From: Pseudonocardia sp.
Lineage (GTDB): Bacteria > Actinomycetota > Actinomycetes > Mycobacteriales > Pseudonocardiaceae
Length of the DNA stretch: 42,462 bases
Direction: 5' to 3'
Assembly (NCBI GenBank): GCA_025869365.1
Contig: JAOZVV010000110.1
Location: 1 to 42,462, forward strand
Positions 19,443-28,954 of the stretch are shown piece after piece. The notes beneath the pieces are model-generated. The model was not told the DNA's origin, searched no databases, and worked only from the letters and a program-made list of their open reading frames with translations. Positions within the stretch are counted from its first letter, which is position 1. The number at the start of each line of letters is the position of its first letter. The position numbers and the translations under genes are program-made.

Positions 19443-20957
19443 TCAGCCCTCGGCGCGGACGAGCGGGAACAGGATCGTGTCCCGGATTCCGAGACCCGTG
19501 AGGGTCATCAGGAGCCGATCGACGCCCATTCCCATACCTCCGGTGGGAGGCATTCCGTACTCCATCGCGCGCAAGAAGTCCTCGTCGAGCTGCATCGCCT
19601 CGGGATCTCCCTTGGCCGCGAGCACCGACTGCGCGTGCAGCCGGCTGCGCTGCTCGACCGGGTCCACCAGCTCGGAGTAGGCGGTCCCCAGCTCGTGCCC
19701 GAAGACGATCAGGTCCCAGGCCTCCGCGAGCCGCGGGTCGTCCCGGTGCTGGCGGGTCAGCGGGCGGACCTCCACGGGATAGTCCCGCACGAAGGTCGGC
19801 TCGATCAGCGTGTGCTCGACGAGCTTCTCGAAGAGTTCGAGGACGATCTCGCCGGCCGTCCAGGAATCCTTGAGCGCGACCTCGTGCGTCGCCGCGATCT
19901 TGCGCAACTCCTCGGCGCCGGTGTCCGGGGTCACCTCGGCCTGTACCGCGTTCGCGACCGATTCGTGAAGCGTGACCGAGCGCCACTCGCCCCCGAGATC
20001 GTGTTCGGACCCGTCCGCGTGCCGGACGACCGTGGAACCGAAGACGGCACGCGCGCTTTCCTGGATCAGCTCCCGGGTGAGTACCGCCATATCGTCGTAC
20101 GTGGCGTACGCCTGATAGGCCTCCAACATCGCGAACTCGGGCGAATGCGTGGAGTCGATCCCCTCGTTCCGAAAGACGCGGTTCAGCTCGAAGACCCGCT
20201 CGATGCCGCCGACCACCGTGCGCTTGAGGAACAGCTCCGGAGCGATGCGCAGATAGAGATCGGTGTCCAGGGCGTTCGCATGGGTCACGAAGGGCCGCGC
20301 GGTCGCACCGCCGTGCAGCAGCTGCAGCATCGGCGTCTCGACCTCGATGTAGTCCCGGGCCCCCAACTGCTCGCGCAACGTGCGGAGGACCGCGGAGCGG
20401 GCGCGCACCATGTCCCGCGCCTCGGGCCGCATGATCAGGTCGACGTAGCGCTGCCGCACGCGCGTCTCCTCGGACAGCTCCCGGTGCGCCACCGGGAGCG
20501 GCCGGACCGCCTTGGCGACCATGGACCACGAGTCCGCCATCACCGACAGCTCCCCGCGGCGTGAGGTGATGACCTCGCCGTCGACGAGCACGTGGTCCCC
20601 GAGGTCCACCAGGGCCTTCCACTCGGCGAGGGACTCGGCGCCCACGTTGGCCAGGCTCAGCATCGCCTGCAGCTCGGTGCCGTCGCCCTCGCGCAGCGTC
20701 GCGAAGCAGAGCTTGCCGGTGTTCCGGACGAACATGACCCGGCCCACGACACGCACCCGGCGCCCGGTCTGCGTGTCCGGCTCGAGATCGGGGAAGGCGG
20801 CGCGGATACCGGCGAGGGTGTCCGTGCGGGGGACCTCGACCGGATAGGGGTCCTTGCCCTTCGCCAACAGTTCCGCGCGCTTCTCCCGACGGATCCGCAG
20901 CTGCTCGGGCAGATCGTCGTCGGAGGAGGGGGGCGTGTTCACGGGACCGTCATTCAC
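19443..20957 (-). CDS. lysS: Lysine--tRNA ligase (class II)
   Basis: A 504-residue class II lysyl-tRNA synthetase. An N-terminal OB-fold anticodon-binding domain (about 60-165) is followed by the catalytic core with motif 2 [14 protein letters not shown] and motif 3 [11 protein letters not shown]. The GTG at 20957 is preferred because a TACGCT -10 box ends eight bases upstream, predicting a leaderless transcript; a GTG at 20942 is the alternative. The N-terminus is charged and not conserved. It is upstream of lsr2 on the same strand, 176 bp away. Confidence 0.96.
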   Translation of the reverse strand: MNDGPVNTPPSSDDDLPEQLRIRREKRAELLAKGKDPYPVEVPRTDTLAGIRAAFPDLEPDTQTGRRVRVVGRVMFVRNTGKLCFATLREGDGTELQAMLSLANVGAESLAEWKALVDLGDHVLVDGEVITSRRGELSVMADSWSMVAKAVRPLPVAHRELSEETRVRQRYVDLIMRPEARDMVRARSAVLRTLREQLGARDYIEVETPMLQLLHGGATARPFVTHANALDTDLYLRIAPELFLKRTVVGGIERVFELNRVFRNEGIDSTHSPEFAMLEAYQAYATYDDMAVLTRELIQESARAVFGSTVVRHADGSEHDLGGEWRSVTLHESVANAVQAEVTPDTGAEELRKIAATHEVALKDSWTAGEIVLELFEKLVEHTLIEPTFVRDYPVEVRPLTRQHRDDPRLAEAWDLIVFGHELGTAYSELVDPVEQRSRLHAQSVLAAKGDPEAMQLDEDFLRAMEYGMPPTGGMGMGVDRLLMTLTGLGIRDTILFPLVRAEG

Positions 20958-20965
20958 GCTGGGGA

Positions 20966-20971
20966 AGCGTA
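20966..20971 (-). promoter_or_regulatory. -10 box of lysS (leaderless)
   Basis: TACGCT on the minus strand, 8 nt before the GTG at 20957. No SD sequence lies before that GTG. Confidence 0.45.
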
Positions 20972-21056
20972 GCTGCGACGCGGCGGGTCCCGGCGGGCGG
21001 CCGGTCCGGGGCCACCGCGCCCGGCCGAGAACCCCGCGGGGAATCGACCCGGCCCC

Positions 21057-21062
21057 TAGTGT
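21057..21062 (+). promoter_or_regulatory. -10 box of the methyltransferase gene (leaderless)
   Basis: TAGTGT on the plus strand, 7 nt before the ATG at 21070. Confidence 0.5.
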
Positions 21063-21069
21063 CGCCGGC

Positions 21070-21822
21070 ATGGCTGACGGCCGGCGGGCCCGCTCCTTCG
21101 GCGCCGCGGCGGACGCCTACGCCGCCCACCGCCCGGGCTATCCGGACTCCGCGGTCGAGTGGGCCCTCGCCCCGGCCGGCCCGGATGCCCGGGTCCTCGA
21201 CCTCGCCGCGGGAACCGGCAAGCTCACCGCCTGCCTGCTCGACCGGGCAGGGCTCACCGTGACCGCCGTCGAGCCGGACCCCGCGATGCTCGGCCGCCTG
21301 CGGAAGGACCTGCCGTCCGTCGACGCCCGGGCCGGCAGCGCCGAGGACATCCCGCTCGACGACGCCTCGGTGGACGCGGTGCTGGTCGGCCAGGCGATGC
21401 ACTGGTTCGACCCGGCTCGCGCCTTCCCCGAGATCGCCCGCGTCCTGCGGCCGGGCGGGGTGCTCGCGGGGCTGTGGAACGGCGAGGACGCGGAGCTCGA
21501 GTGGATCCGCGGCTACAACGAGGCGCTGCACGGGGCGCCCCGGACGGCGGCGAGCTCCCGCGGCGGGGACGGCGCCACCCTGGAACCGGGCCCGGACTTC
21601 ACCGGCGTGGAGGTCGAGCGGTTCCCGCACGGCGTCCGCACGACCGTCGACGGGCTGGTGGAGACGCTCGCGACGCACTCCTGGGCGCTGGTGGCCGGGC
21701 CCGCGGAGCGCGACGCCGCGTTCGCCCGGATGCGGGCCTACCTCGCGGGCCGGCCCGAGGCCGCCGCCGGCGGGTTCACGCTGCCGCTGGTGACGCTGAC
21801 CGCCCGGACGTTGCGCAGGTAG
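21070..21822 (+). CDS. Class I SAM-dependent methyltransferase
   Basis: A 250-residue methyltransferase of the Methyltransf_11 type. Motif [13 protein letters not shown] (about 39-50), the acidic loop V-E-P-D-P-A-M-L, and the post-I motif A-M-H-W-F-D are visible; the F-G-x-A-A-D-A-Y-A-x-x-R-P-x-Y-P N-terminus is typical of actinobacterial members acting on unknown small molecules. Start at 21070 is supported by a leaderless-type -10 box. It is divergent from lysS. Its last 85 bp overlap the 3' end of coaX on the opposite strand. Substrate unknown. Confidence 0.9.
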   Translation: MADGRRARSFGAAADAYAAHRPGYPDSAVEWALAPAGPDARVLDLAAGTGKLTACLLDRAGLTVTAVEPDPAMLGRLRKDLPSVDARAGSAEDIPLDDASVDAVLVGQAMHWFDPARAFPEIARVLRPGGVLAGLWNGEDAELEWIRGYNEALHGAPRTAASSRGGDGATLEPGPDFTGVEVERFPHGVRTTVDGLVETLATHSWALVAGPAERDAAFARMRAYLAGRPEAAAGGFTLPLVTLTARTLRR

Positions 21823-22601
21823 GTCAGCCGCAGGCCCTCGAGCGTCAGGTCCGGCACGTACTCGGTGATCGTCTCCGAGACCCCGCGCATCAGCGGCGCC
21901 AGCCCGCCGGTGCCCAGCACGGTGATCGGGCCGGCCTTGGGCCCGAGCTCCGCCTCGATCCGGTGCACCAGGCCGTCGACCTGCCCGGCGAAGCCGTAGA
22001 GCACCCCGGACTGCAGGCATTCCACGGTGTTCTTGCCGATCACGGAGCGGGGCGCCACGAACTCGACCGTCCGCAGCGCCGCCGCCCGCTGGGCCAGCGC
22101 GTTCATCGAGATCTCGATCCCCGGGGCGAGGGCGCCACCGAGGAACTCACCGCGCGCGGACACGACGTCGATGTTCGTCGAGGTGCCGAAGTCCACCACG
22201 ACGCACGCGGTGTCGTAGAGCGCGTGCGCCGCGAGGGTGTTCACCACGCGGTCCGCCCCGACCTCCCGCGGGTTGTCCACGAGCAGCGGCACGCCCGTCT
22301 TCACCCCCGGACCGACGACGAGTGTCGGCATCCGCGGCGCGCGCCGGTCCAGCATCACCCGGAGCTCGCGCAGCAACAGCGGCACCGTGGACAGCGCCGA
22401 GACCCCGGTGACCTGCGCGTCGTACTCGCCGATCATCGACCGGACCGCGACCTCGAGCTCGTCCGCGGTCATCCGCGGGTCCGTCCGCAGCCGCCAGTCC
22501 CGGACGAGCTCCGGCCGGGCCGACAGTGTCCCCTCGCCTCCGACGTCCGGGTACAGGCCGAGGGCGATCTGGGTGTTGCCGACGTCGATGCAGAGGAGCA
22601 C
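21738..22601 (-). CDS. coaX: Type III pantothenate kinase
   Basis: A 287-residue CoaX that phosphorylates pantothenate, the first step to CoA. It has the ASKHA phosphate loop D-V-G-N-T-Q (about 6-11), the G-A-D-R catalytic Asp segment and D-F-G-T-S-T-N-I-D. About 25 residues after the conserved [13 protein letters not shown] extend beyond the usual end and are encoded antisense to the methyltransferase 3' end. The GTG at 22601 is one base from the panD stop, so the two are co-translated. Type III kinases, unlike CoaA, are not feedback-inhibited by CoA and are often the supplementary or main enzyme in actinobacteria. Confidence 0.94.
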   Translation of the reverse strand: MLLCIDVGNTQIALGLYPDVGGEGTLSARPELVRDWRLRTDPRMTADELEVAVRSMIGEYDAQVTGVSALSTVPLLLRELRVMLDRRAPRMPTLVVGPGVKTGVPLLVDNPREVGADRVVNTLAAHALYDTACVVVDFGTSTNIDVVSARGEFLGGALAPGIEISMNALAQRAAALRTVEFVAPRSVIGKNTVECLQSGVLYGFAGQVDGLVHRIEAELGPKAGPITVLGTGGLAPLMRGVSETITEYVPDLTLEGLRLTYLRNVRAVSVTSGSVNPPAAASGRPAR

Positions 22602-22602
22602 G

Positions 22603-23019
22603 TCAGTTCGCGCTGACCGCTCCGGACAGCAGTCCCGAGCCCTCCGGGGCGTGCGCGGGGTCGTTGCCCAGTTCCACGACCCGGTTGTGCTCGTCGACGA
22701 ACACCACGCGCGGGGAGTAGGTGAGCAGCTCCGCGTCGTCGAGCTGCCCGTAGGCGATCAGGATGACCAGGTCCCCGGGGTGGACCAGGTGCGCGGCGGC
22801 GCCGTTGATGCCGATCACCCCGCTGCCCCGCTCGCCGGGGATCACGTAGGTCTCGAGCCGGGCCCCGTTGGTGATGTCGACGATCGCGACCTTCTCGCCC
22901 TCGAGCAGGTCCGCCGCCTCCATCAGGTCCCGGTCCACCGTCACCGAGCCGACGTAGTGCAGGTCGGCCTGGGTCACCGTGGCGCGGTGGATCTTGGACG
23001 TCATCATCGTGCGGTACAC
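22603..23019 (-). CDS. panD: Aspartate 1-decarboxylase
   Basis: A 138-residue pyruvoyl enzyme that makes beta-alanine for pantothenate. From the GTG at 23019 the self-cleavage site Gly24-Ser25 (H-Y-V-G-S-V-T) falls at the canonical number, which argues for this start over a GTG two codons earlier (23025). AGGGG lies just upstream. Lys9, Tyr22 and Arg residues of the active site are present (T-S-K-I-H-R-A-T-V). It is 8 bp downstream of panC and 1 bp upstream of coaX. Confidence 0.95.
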   Translation of the reverse strand: MYRTMMTSKIHRATVTQADLHYVGSVTVDRDLMEAADLLEGEKVAIVDITNGARLETYVIPGERGSGVIGINGAAAHLVHPGDLVILIAYGQLDDAELLTYSPRVVFVDEHNRVVELGNDPAHAPEGSGLLSGAVSAN

Positions 23020-23027
23020 GGTCACCC

Positions 23028-23909
23028 CTAGAGCTGGACGGAGATGTTGTCGATCAGGCGGGTGGTGCCCAGGCGGGCGGCGACGAGCAGCCGGGCCGGG
23101 CCGGACACCGGGTCCGGGCCGAGGTCGGTGTCGCGGAGCTCCAGGTACTCGACCTGCAGGGCGGGCTCCTCGGCGAGCACCGCCCGGGCCCGCTCGAGGA
23201 CGGTCTCCGGGCCGTACGCGGACACCCCGGCCCCCTCGCGCAGCGCGCGGTCGAGGGTCGCGGCGCGGGCCCGCTCGTCCGCGGACAGGTAGACGTTGCG
23301 CGAGGAGCGGGCGAGGCCGTCCGGCTCGCGGACCGTCGGCACACCGACGACCGAGAGCGGGAAGTCCAGGTCCCGCACCATCTTCTTGATCAGGACGAGC
23401 TGCTGGAAGTCCTTCTCGCCGAACAGCGCGACGTCCGGCCCGACGATGTGGAAGAGCTTCGCGACGACGGTCAGCATGCCGGCGAAGTGGCCCGGGCGGA
23501 CGGCGCCCTCCAGCTCGTCCCCGAGCGGGCCCGGCGCGATGCGGGTGTCCGAGCCCGGCGGGTACATGTGCTCGACGCCCGGGGTGAACACCAGCTCGGC
23601 GCCCTCCTCGCGGCAGGCCTCGAGGTCCTTCTCCAGGGGGCGCGGGTACCTCGCGAGGTCCTCGTTCGGGCCGAACTGCAGCGGGTTCACGAAGATGCTG
23701 ACGACGGGCACGACGTTGCCGGGGATCTTGCGCGCGTGCCGGATCAGCTCGCGGTGCCCGTCGTGCAACGCACCCATCGTCGGGACGAGCACGACCTTGC
23801 GTCCCGCGTTGCGCAGCGCGCGCGTGACGGGCGCGATGCCGGACGGTTCGGAGTGGACGGTCAGCTCTCCCCTGGCGTAGCCGCCGCGGGTCCGGGCAGG
23901 TGCGGTCAC
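23028..23909 (-). CDS. panC: Pantothenate synthetase
   Basis: A 293-residue ATP-dependent ligase joining pantoate and beta-alanine. The nucleotidyl-transferase motifs [10 protein letters not shown] and [12 protein letters not shown] are present, as is K-K-M-V-R-D-L, the KMSKS-like loop. The GTG at 23909 overlaps the preceding gene by four bases (GTGA). The order DUF2520-panC-panD-coaX matches M. tuberculosis Rv3603c-Rv3600c. Confidence 0.95.
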   Translation of the reverse strand: MTAPARTRGGYARGELTVHSEPSGIAPVTRALRNAGRKVVLVPTMGALHDGHRELIRHARKIPGNVVPVVSIFVNPLQFGPNEDLARYPRPLEKDLEACREEGAELVFTPGVEHMYPPGSDTRIAPGPLGDELEGAVRPGHFAGMLTVVAKLFHIVGPDVALFGEKDFQQLVLIKKMVRDLDFPLSVVGVPTVREPDGLARSSRNVYLSADERARAATLDRALREGAGVSAYGPETVLERARAVLAEEPALQVEYLELRDTDLGPDPVSGPARLLVAARLGTTRLIDNISVQL

Positions 23910-24799
23910 CGGTGTTCCTCCAGGGTCGCGCGGACCTCGTCGGCCGCGTGGTCGGGCAGCAGTCCCGCCGCGCCGGCGCGGTACGCGGTCCGGCGGGCCA
24001 GGATGCGATAGGTGTCCGCCAGATCGGGATCGACGGCGTCGAGCTCGCGCAGGTGCTTGCGCACGGTCCCGACGTCGCCGCGCGCGACCGGGCCGGTCAG
24101 GGCGCGGTCCCCATGGCGCAGCGCGTTGTCCAGCGCCGCCGAGAGCAACGGGCCGAGCAGCCGGTCCGCGGGCCGGATCCCGGCGTCCTCCAGCAGTTCG
24201 ACGGCGTCACGCACGAGCGTGACCAGGTGGTTCGCCCCGTGCGAGAGCGCGGCGTGGTAGAGCGGGCGGACGGCCTCGGCGATCCGCACGGGCTCCGCCC
24301 CGATCTCGACGACCAGCGCCTCGCCCACGCTCCAGGCCGCCTCGTCACCCTCCCGCGCCGTGACGCCGACACTGCAGGCGAGCAGCCGCTGAACGTCCTC
24401 CTCGCGGCCGGTGAAGGTCATCACCGGGTGCAGCGCGATCGGCAGCACGTCGTGCTCGCCGGCGGGGTCCAGCACCGCGACGCCGTGCGCGCCCGAGGTG
24501 TGGACGACGATCTGGCCGGGGCGGAAGCACCCGGCGTTGGCGAGACCGCGGACCAGGCCGGGCAGGACGTCGTCCGGGACGGCGAGGACGGCGAGGTCCG
24601 CCTGCTGGACCACCTCGTCCGGGGGCAGCAGCGGGACGCCGGGAAGCAGGGTGTCCGCACGGTGGAGGGACTCCCGGGAGACCCCGGAGGTGGCGACGAC
24701 GCGGTGGCCGACACCGCTCAACGCGGCGCCGAGAGCTGCACCGACCCGCCCGGCGGAGACGACTCCGACGGCGAGCCGCGCTGGACGGCCTGCACTCAT
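23906..24799 (-). CDS. DUF2520 Rossmann-fold dehydrogenase-like protein
   Basis: A 297-residue protein with an N-terminal Rossmann motif ([13 protein letters not shown], about 12-24) and the C-terminal DUF2520 helical domain (about 150-290), like ketopantoate reductase or pyrroline carboxylate reductase relatives. Family members sit upstream of panC across actinobacteria (Rv3603c), so a pantoate-forming or related redox step is possible, but this is inference. The ATG at 24799 has a good SD sequence (AGGAG). It is the first gene of the CoA operon. The 300-bp gap upstream holds a candidate TACCCT -10 at 24873-24878 and the terminator described below. Confidence 0.88.
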   Translation of the reverse strand: MSAGRPARLAVGVVSAGRVGAALGAALSGVGHRVVATSGVSRESLHRADTLLPGVPLLPPDEVVQQADLAVLAVPDDVLPGLVRGLANAGCFRPGQIVVHTSGAHGVAVLDPAGEHDVLPIALHPVMTFTGREEDVQRLLACSVGVTAREGDEAAWSVGEALVVEIGAEPVRIAEAVRPLYHAALSHGANHLVTLVRDAVELLEDAGIRPADRLLGPLLSAALDNALRHGDRALTGPVARGDVGTVRKHLRELDAVDPDLADTYRILARRTAYRAGAAGLLPDHAADEVRATLEEHR

Positions 24800-25020
24800 G
24801 ACGCTCCTTCTCGTTCCAGTCCACGCTTCGGGTACCGGACGAGCTGTCGACGGCTGTTGGCGACGCGACGCCAGGGTAGACGGGGGCGACGATCACGTAA
24901 CTGCCTCGTGACGGGGTTCACCCGCAGGGGCCCGGGGTCGCCGCGGTGGGTGCGGCTGTCGCCGCCCGGACCGCGATCACGGGCGCGGCCAGGGGCCCCG
25001 GAGGACGGGACAGAGTGGCG

Positions 25021-25082
25021 TGATCACCGCGTGCGGTACACCCCGGCCGCCCGTGGCCGGGATGTACCGCTCCTGGTGATCA
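25021..25082 (-). terminator. Long imperfect hairpin downstream of the PrsW-like gene
   Basis: Arms of about 28 nt: TGATCACC, then a 4-nt mismatched segment, GCGGTACA, one mismatch and CCCGGCC, all pairing with the other arm; the loop is 6 nt. The element begins 18 bp after the stop at 25101 and separates the folate/protease and CoA transcripts. Confidence 0.75.
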
Positions 25083-25100
25083 GCGCCCGGTTCGGGTGGC

Positions 25101-26495
25101 TCAGCGCGGTGGGTTCCACCCGGGAGGACGACCCTGTGCCCCGGGCGGCGGGCCGTAGCCCTGCGGCGGAGGTCCGTAGCCGGGCCGGGGGCCGTGCCCC
25201 GGCGGGCCGTAGCCGGGCTGGGGTGCGTAGTTCTGGGCCCCCGGGGGCGGGCCGTAGCCCTGCGGGATCTGCATCGTGACCGTCACCGGACCGGGCGGGG
25301 GCGGCTGCCAGCCCGGCGGCGGGGGCCGGTTCCCCCAGGTCGCGGTGAGGGCGTCCGGCATCCCGACCGCCCGGGCCCGCGCGACCGCGAGGGTGTGCAG
25401 CATCTCGTCGTGCCGGGGACCGGCGCTGTCCCGTACCGAACCCCGGGAGATCCGGGCGCGGAGGAACGCGAGCTCGGTGACGGCCGCCTGGTAGTCCGCG
25501 ACGGCTCTCGCCGCGTGCGATCCCGCCCGGCGACGCACGGCGGCCCGCCAGCCGCGGCGCCGGGACAGGTTGCCGAGCAGGGGGACCTCGCTCCACGCGA
25601 TCCAGCCGGCCTCCGCGAACCCGGGCAGCTGGCTCGCCACGGTCCGCGCTTCCCGGCGTCGCTGCCAGACGATCACGACGATCATCGCGACGAACAGCGG
25701 CAGCATCACGAACGCGTAGACCCCGAGGAACACCCCGCCGCCGAACAACGTCGCGGCGCCGTTCCACAGCGAGTGCAGGACGACGGCGACGAGATAGCCC
25801 GCCAGCACCGCCAGCACCCGCACGGCGGGCCTGCGGTTGGCCGCCGCGATGCCCGCGCCGATCCCGGTCATGACGGTGAACAGCGGGTGCGCGAACGGGG
25901 AGAACACCCCGCGCAGCAGCACGACCGCGAGGACGCCGCCGCCCTGGGCCGCGATGCCGCCCTCGGCGAAGGCCCGTCCGATGTAGAGGATGTTCTCGGT
26001 GAAGGCGAAACCGGCGGCGGTCAGTCCGGCGTAGACGATGCCGTCGACCACGCCGTCGAACTCGCGGCGACGCCAGATCAGCAGCCCGACGAGGAACAGG
26101 CCCTTCACCGCCTCCTCCACGAACGGGGCGATCACGACCGCCCCCAGGACGTCCCCGCTGCCCCGGCCGAGCAGCTGGTCCGCCGCGAGCGCCGCGCTGG
26201 AGTTGATCAGCAGCGCGGACAGTGCGGCGAAGCAGGCGCCCCAGAGGAACGCGAAGAGCAGCATCCGCGGGGGTTCGGGCTCCCAGCGGTCCACCCACAG
26301 GAACGTCGCGACGACCGGCCCGACGGGCAGCAGCGCGCAGAGGGCCCCGACGATCACCCCGCCGGGGCCGACGGAGCTGCCGACGATGCCGAGCACGACG
26401 AGGCCGCAGATGCCCAGCAGCACCAGTCCGACGACCGGGGCGAGCACGCCGCGACGACGTGCCGCGTGGGCGTGCCTCGGAAGGGGATGCGCCAT
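25101..26495 (-). CDS. PrsW-family intramembrane protease homologue with Pro/Gly-rich tail
   Basis: A 464-residue polytopic membrane protein. The PrsW/CPBP-like signature is complete: E127-E128-x-x-K131, F-x-x-x-E167-N168, H203 in A-H-P-L-F-T and H241 in H-S-L-W-N. PrsW in Bacillus cleaves the anti-sigma factor RsiW; the substrate here is unknown. After about residue 290 comes a soluble part ending in a tail rich in G-Y-G-P-P-P-G repeats. It matches Rv3604c in position. The ATG at 26495 has a TAGGCT -10 box eight bases upstream, so it probably has its own leaderless promoter despite lying behind DUF3180. Confidence 0.88.
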   Translation of the reverse strand: MAHPLPRHAHAARRRGVLAPVVGLVLLGICGLVVLGIVGSSVGPGGVIVGALCALLPVGPVVATFLWVDRWEPEPPRMLLFAFLWGACFAALSALLINSSAALAADQLLGRGSGDVLGAVVIAPFVEEAVKGLFLVGLLIWRRREFDGVVDGIVYAGLTAAGFAFTENILYIGRAFAEGGIAAQGGGVLAVVLLRGVFSPFAHPLFTVMTGIGAGIAAANRRPAVRVLAVLAGYLVAVVLHSLWNGAATLFGGGVFLGVYAFVMLPLFVAMIVVIVWQRRREARTVASQLPGFAEAGWIAWSEVPLLGNLSRRRGWRAAVRRRAGSHAARAVADYQAAVTELAFLRARISRGSVRDSAGPRHDEMLHTLAVARARAVGMPDALTATWGNRPPPPGWQPPPPGPVTVTMQIPQGYGPPPGAQNYAPQPGYGPPGHGPRPGYGPPPQGYGPPPGAQGRPPGWNPPR

Positions 26496-26503
26496 ATCGG
26501 GGG

Positions 26504-26509
26504 AGCCTA
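26504..26509 (-). promoter_or_regulatory. -10 box of the PrsW-like gene (leaderless)
   Basis: TAGGCT on the minus strand, eight bases before the ATG at 26495. Confidence 0.45.
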
Positions 26510-26573
26510 CGGGTGGGGTCCGACGTCCGGCGCGGCTCGGGCGGGTCCGGGTGGGCAGGCTCTCCCCGGCGGG

Positions 26574-27074
26574 TCAGTAGCGGCCGGGGTCCCCCTGGTC
26601 CCGCTCGTCCCGGCCGCGGGGGTCGGGGTCCCGGTCCCGGTCCTCCGGCGCGCGGCAGCACCGCTCGAGCCACAGCGCCCCGGCGACCAGCCCCAGCGCG
26701 CACACCAGCCCGACCCCGGCCGCCGCCGCGTCCGAGGCCGCCGCGGTGACACTCCCGCTACGGGGCAGCACGTACCCCAGCAGGCCGGCCCACAGCCCCG
26801 CGACCAGCGCACCGCCCATGGCGGAGGCCTGCGCGACGATCACCGCCCGGGCCGCCACGAGCGGTTCGAGCGGCCGGCTGCCGGGGCTGCGCCGGATCCG
26901 GCCCCGCAGGACGTTCCCGACCACGGCCTCGGCGATCCCGAGCACGCCGAGCGTGACGCCGGCGGGCAGCGGGAAGGGGGGCAACGAACCGTAGGTCAGC
27001 TGGACGATCAGGAGCCCGACGACCGCGGCGGCGAGCCCCGCCGCCAGGAGATCGCGCGGACGGGTGGCCTTCAC
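26574..27074 (-). CDS. DUF3180 membrane protein
   Basis: A 166-residue protein with four likely membrane segments, beginning K-A-T-R-P-R-D-L-L-A-A-G, and a C-terminal Asp/Arg-rich tail (E-D-R-D-R-D-P-D-P). DUF3180 genes follow folK in many actinobacteria (Rv3605c). Function unknown. The GTG at 27074 overlaps the folK stop as GTGA, so it is translated with folK. Confidence 0.9.
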   Translation of the reverse strand: MKATRPRDLLAAGLAAAVVGLLIVQLTYGSLPPFPLPAGVTLGVLGIAEAVVGNVLRGRIRRSPGSRPLEPLVAARAVIVAQASAMGGALVAGLWAGLLGYVLPRSGSVTAAASDAAAAGVGLVCALGLVAGALWLERCCRAPEDRDRDPDPRGRDERDQGDPGRY

Positions 27075-27580
27075 CGCACGAGCACCAGGTCGTCCCGGCG
27101 CCGCACGGCCTCGGTGTCCGCGTCCGGGAGGGCACCGAGCAGGGCGCGGACGGAGCCGCGTCCGGGCAGCACGGCGTCCGGTTCGACGTCCAGCCAGGGA
27201 ACGAGGACGGTCGCGCGGTCCGCGGTGCCGGGATGCGGGAGGAGCAGCGCCGCGTCCGCGCTGAACACCGGGCCGTCCGGGCCGTCCACGCTCACGACGT
27301 CGACGTCCAGGGTCCGCGGACCCCACCGCACCTCGCGCACCCGCCCGGACGCGTCCTCCAGCGCCTGGCCGCGGCGCAGCCAACCCCACTCGTCGAGGGC
27401 GGGGTCGTCCGCGATCAGGATCGCGTTGAGGAAGTCCGGCTGCTCGACGCCACCCCAGGGCTCGGTCTCGTACACCGGCGAGACGGCGACGAGGACCTCC
27501 CGCAGGTCCTCGACGACGCTGCGGAGGTGGGCGAGCCGGTCCCCGAGGTTCGACCCGAGGGACAGCACGGCGCGGCTCAT
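27071..27580 (-). CDS. folK: HPPK: 2-amino-4-hydroxy-6-hydroxymethyldihydropteridine diphosphokinase
   Basis: A 169-residue kinase transferring pyrophosphate from ATP to hydroxymethyl-dihydropterin. S-L-G-S-N-L-G-D-R (about 7-15), V-S-P-V-Y-E-T-E-P-W-G and the HPPK signature W-G-P-R-T-L-D-V-D-V-V are present. ATG start at 27580. It follows folB after 46 bp that include a short hairpin, and overlaps DUF3180. Confidence 0.95.
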   Translation of the reverse strand: MSRAVLSLGSNLGDRLAHLRSVVEDLREVLVAVSPVYETEPWGGVEQPDFLNAILIADDPALDEWGWLRRGQALEDASGRVREVRWGPRTLDVDVVSVDGPDGPVFSADAALLLPHPGTADRATVLVPWLDVEPDAVLPGRGSVRALLGALPDADTEAVRRRDDLVLVR

Positions 27581-27588
27581 CGGGGATC

Positions 27589-27623
27589 CCGCGACTCGGT
27601 GACGGAAATACCGCGACTCGCGG
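27589..27623. repeat. Direct repeat and hairpin in the folB-folK gap
   Basis: CCGCGACTCG is repeated at 27589 and 27611 (22-bp step). The second copy extends to CCGCGA-C-TCGCGG, a near-perfect hairpin, between the folB stop and the folK start. It resembles the pair near 15.06 kb. Confidence 0.45.
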
Positions 27624-27626
27624 GGG

Positions 27627-28019
27627 TCATGCGGGGATCACCCGGCCGCGGGGGCCGTTGCGCCGGGAGCGGCGGGCGACCACGGCGACGTCGGCGAAGT
27701 CCAGCGGGATCGGGGCGGACGGCTTGTGCAGGGTCACCTCGACGGCGTGCACCCGCTCATCGGTCATGACGTCCTCGGCGATCTCCGCGGACACCGTCTC
27801 GATCAGGTTCCGCGGCTCGCCGGCCACGATCGCGGCGGCGCGTTCGGCCAGCTCGCCGTAGTGCAGGGTCCGCGTCAGGTCGTCCGTGGCCGCGGCCTCG
27901 TCCAGGTCCATCCACACCACGATGTCCACGACGAAGTCCTGGCCGTCCCGGCGTTCGTGGTCGAACACGCCGTGGTGGCCGCGGACCTTCAGTCCGCGCA
28001 GTTCGATCCGGTCCGTCAT
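27627..28019 (-). CDS. folB: Dihydroneopterin aldolase
   Basis: A 130-residue FolB that cleaves dihydroneopterin to hydroxymethyl-dihydropterin and glycolaldehyde. [14 protein letters not shown], the E-x-x-x-G-Q region and the catalytic Lys in V-T-L-H-K-P are visible. ATG start at 28019, 33 bp after folP. Length is normal. Confidence 0.95.
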   Translation of the reverse strand: MTDRIELRGLKVRGHHGVFDHERRDGQDFVVDIVVWMDLDEAAATDDLTRTLHYGELAERAAAIVAGEPRNLIETVSAEIAEDVMTDERVHAVEVTLHKPSAPIPLDFADVAVVARRSRRNGPRGRVIPA

Positions 28020-28052
28020 CCCTGCATCCTCGTCCGGGGCCGTCGTCGTCGT

Positions 28053-28952
28053 TCAGGCGGAAGGCGCATCGCCCAGCCACGGGCCGGTGCGGGCCCGTGA
28101 GGCGCCCAGCCGGAAGGCCGTGGCCACGGCGACCGCGTCCATCGTCGTGTCGACGTCGTGCACGCGCACGCCCCAGGCCCCCGCGTCGGCCGCGAGCGCA
28201 CTGACCGCGGCGGTGGCGCCGTCCCGTCCCGCGGGCGGGCGCAGCGTGCCGTCGTGGTCCGCGAGCAGCTGCCCGAGGAACCGCTTGCGGGACGCCCCGA
28301 CCAGCACCGGGAAACCCAGCGCGATCAGCACGTCCAGCCGGCGCAGCAGGGCCCAGTTGTGTGCGGCGGTTTTCGCGAAGCCGAGGCCCGGGTCCAGGAT
28401 CAGCCGGTCCGGGTCCACCCCGGCCATCACCGCCGCGTCCACCCGGGCGACCAGCTCGTGGCGCACCTCGCCGATGACGTCCTCGTAGCTCGCGAGATCG
28501 TTCATCCGGTCGCTGTGCCCGCGCCAGTGCATGAGGATCCAGGGCACCCGCAGCGCGGCGACGGCGGCGGCCATGTGCGGATCGGCCAGGCCGCCGGACA
28601 CGTCGTTGACGAGCACCGCACCGGCCTCGACGGCCGCCTCCGCGACGCTCGCGCGCGTGGTGTCCACACTGACCCGGACGCCCTCGGCGACGAGGTCCCG
28701 GATCACCGGGACCACGCGCTCGCGTTCGGTGGCCGCGTCCACCCGCGCGGCACCGGGTCGGGTGGACTCCCCGCCGACGTCGACGAGATCGGCGCCGGTG
28801 TCGCGCATCGCCACACCGTGCGCCACGGCGTGCCCGCGGTCCACGTAGCGGCCGCCGTCCGAGAACGAGTCCGGCGTGACGTTGAGAATGCCCATGACGG
28901 CACACCGGCCGAGGTTCGGGAGCGCGTGGGCCCAGCCCTGCCCACCGGCCAC
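28053..28952 (-). CDS. folP: Dihydropteroate synthase
   Basis: A 299-residue TIM-barrel enzyme condensing hydroxymethyl-dihydropterin pyrophosphate with p-aminobenzoate, the sulfonamide target. The two Pfam/Prosite signatures are present: M-G-I-L-N-V-T-P-D-S-F-S-D-G-G and G-A-D-L-V-D-V-G-G-E-S-T-R-P-G; G-A-S-R-K-R-F-L is also seen. The GTG at 28952 lies two bases after the folE stop, giving tight coupling. Confidence 0.96.
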   Translation of the reverse strand: MAGGQGWAHALPNLGRCAVMGILNVTPDSFSDGGRYVDRGHAVAHGVAMRDTGADLVDVGGESTRPGAARVDAATERERVVPVIRDLVAEGVRVSVDTTRASVAEAAVEAGAVLVNDVSGGLADPHMAAAVAALRVPWILMHWRGHSDRMNDLASYEDVIGEVRHELVARVDAAVMAGVDPDRLILDPGLGFAKTAAHNWALLRRLDVLIALGFPVLVGASRKRFLGQLLADHDGTLRPPAGRDGATAAVSALAADAGAWGVRVHDVDTTMDAVAVATAFRLGASRARTGPWLGDAPSA

Positions 28953-28954
28953 TG

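Noticed and set aside
25194..27602. 802-codon plus-strand frame across prsW-DUF3180-folK
   Set aside because: Spans three well-supported minus-strand genes and shows no motif.
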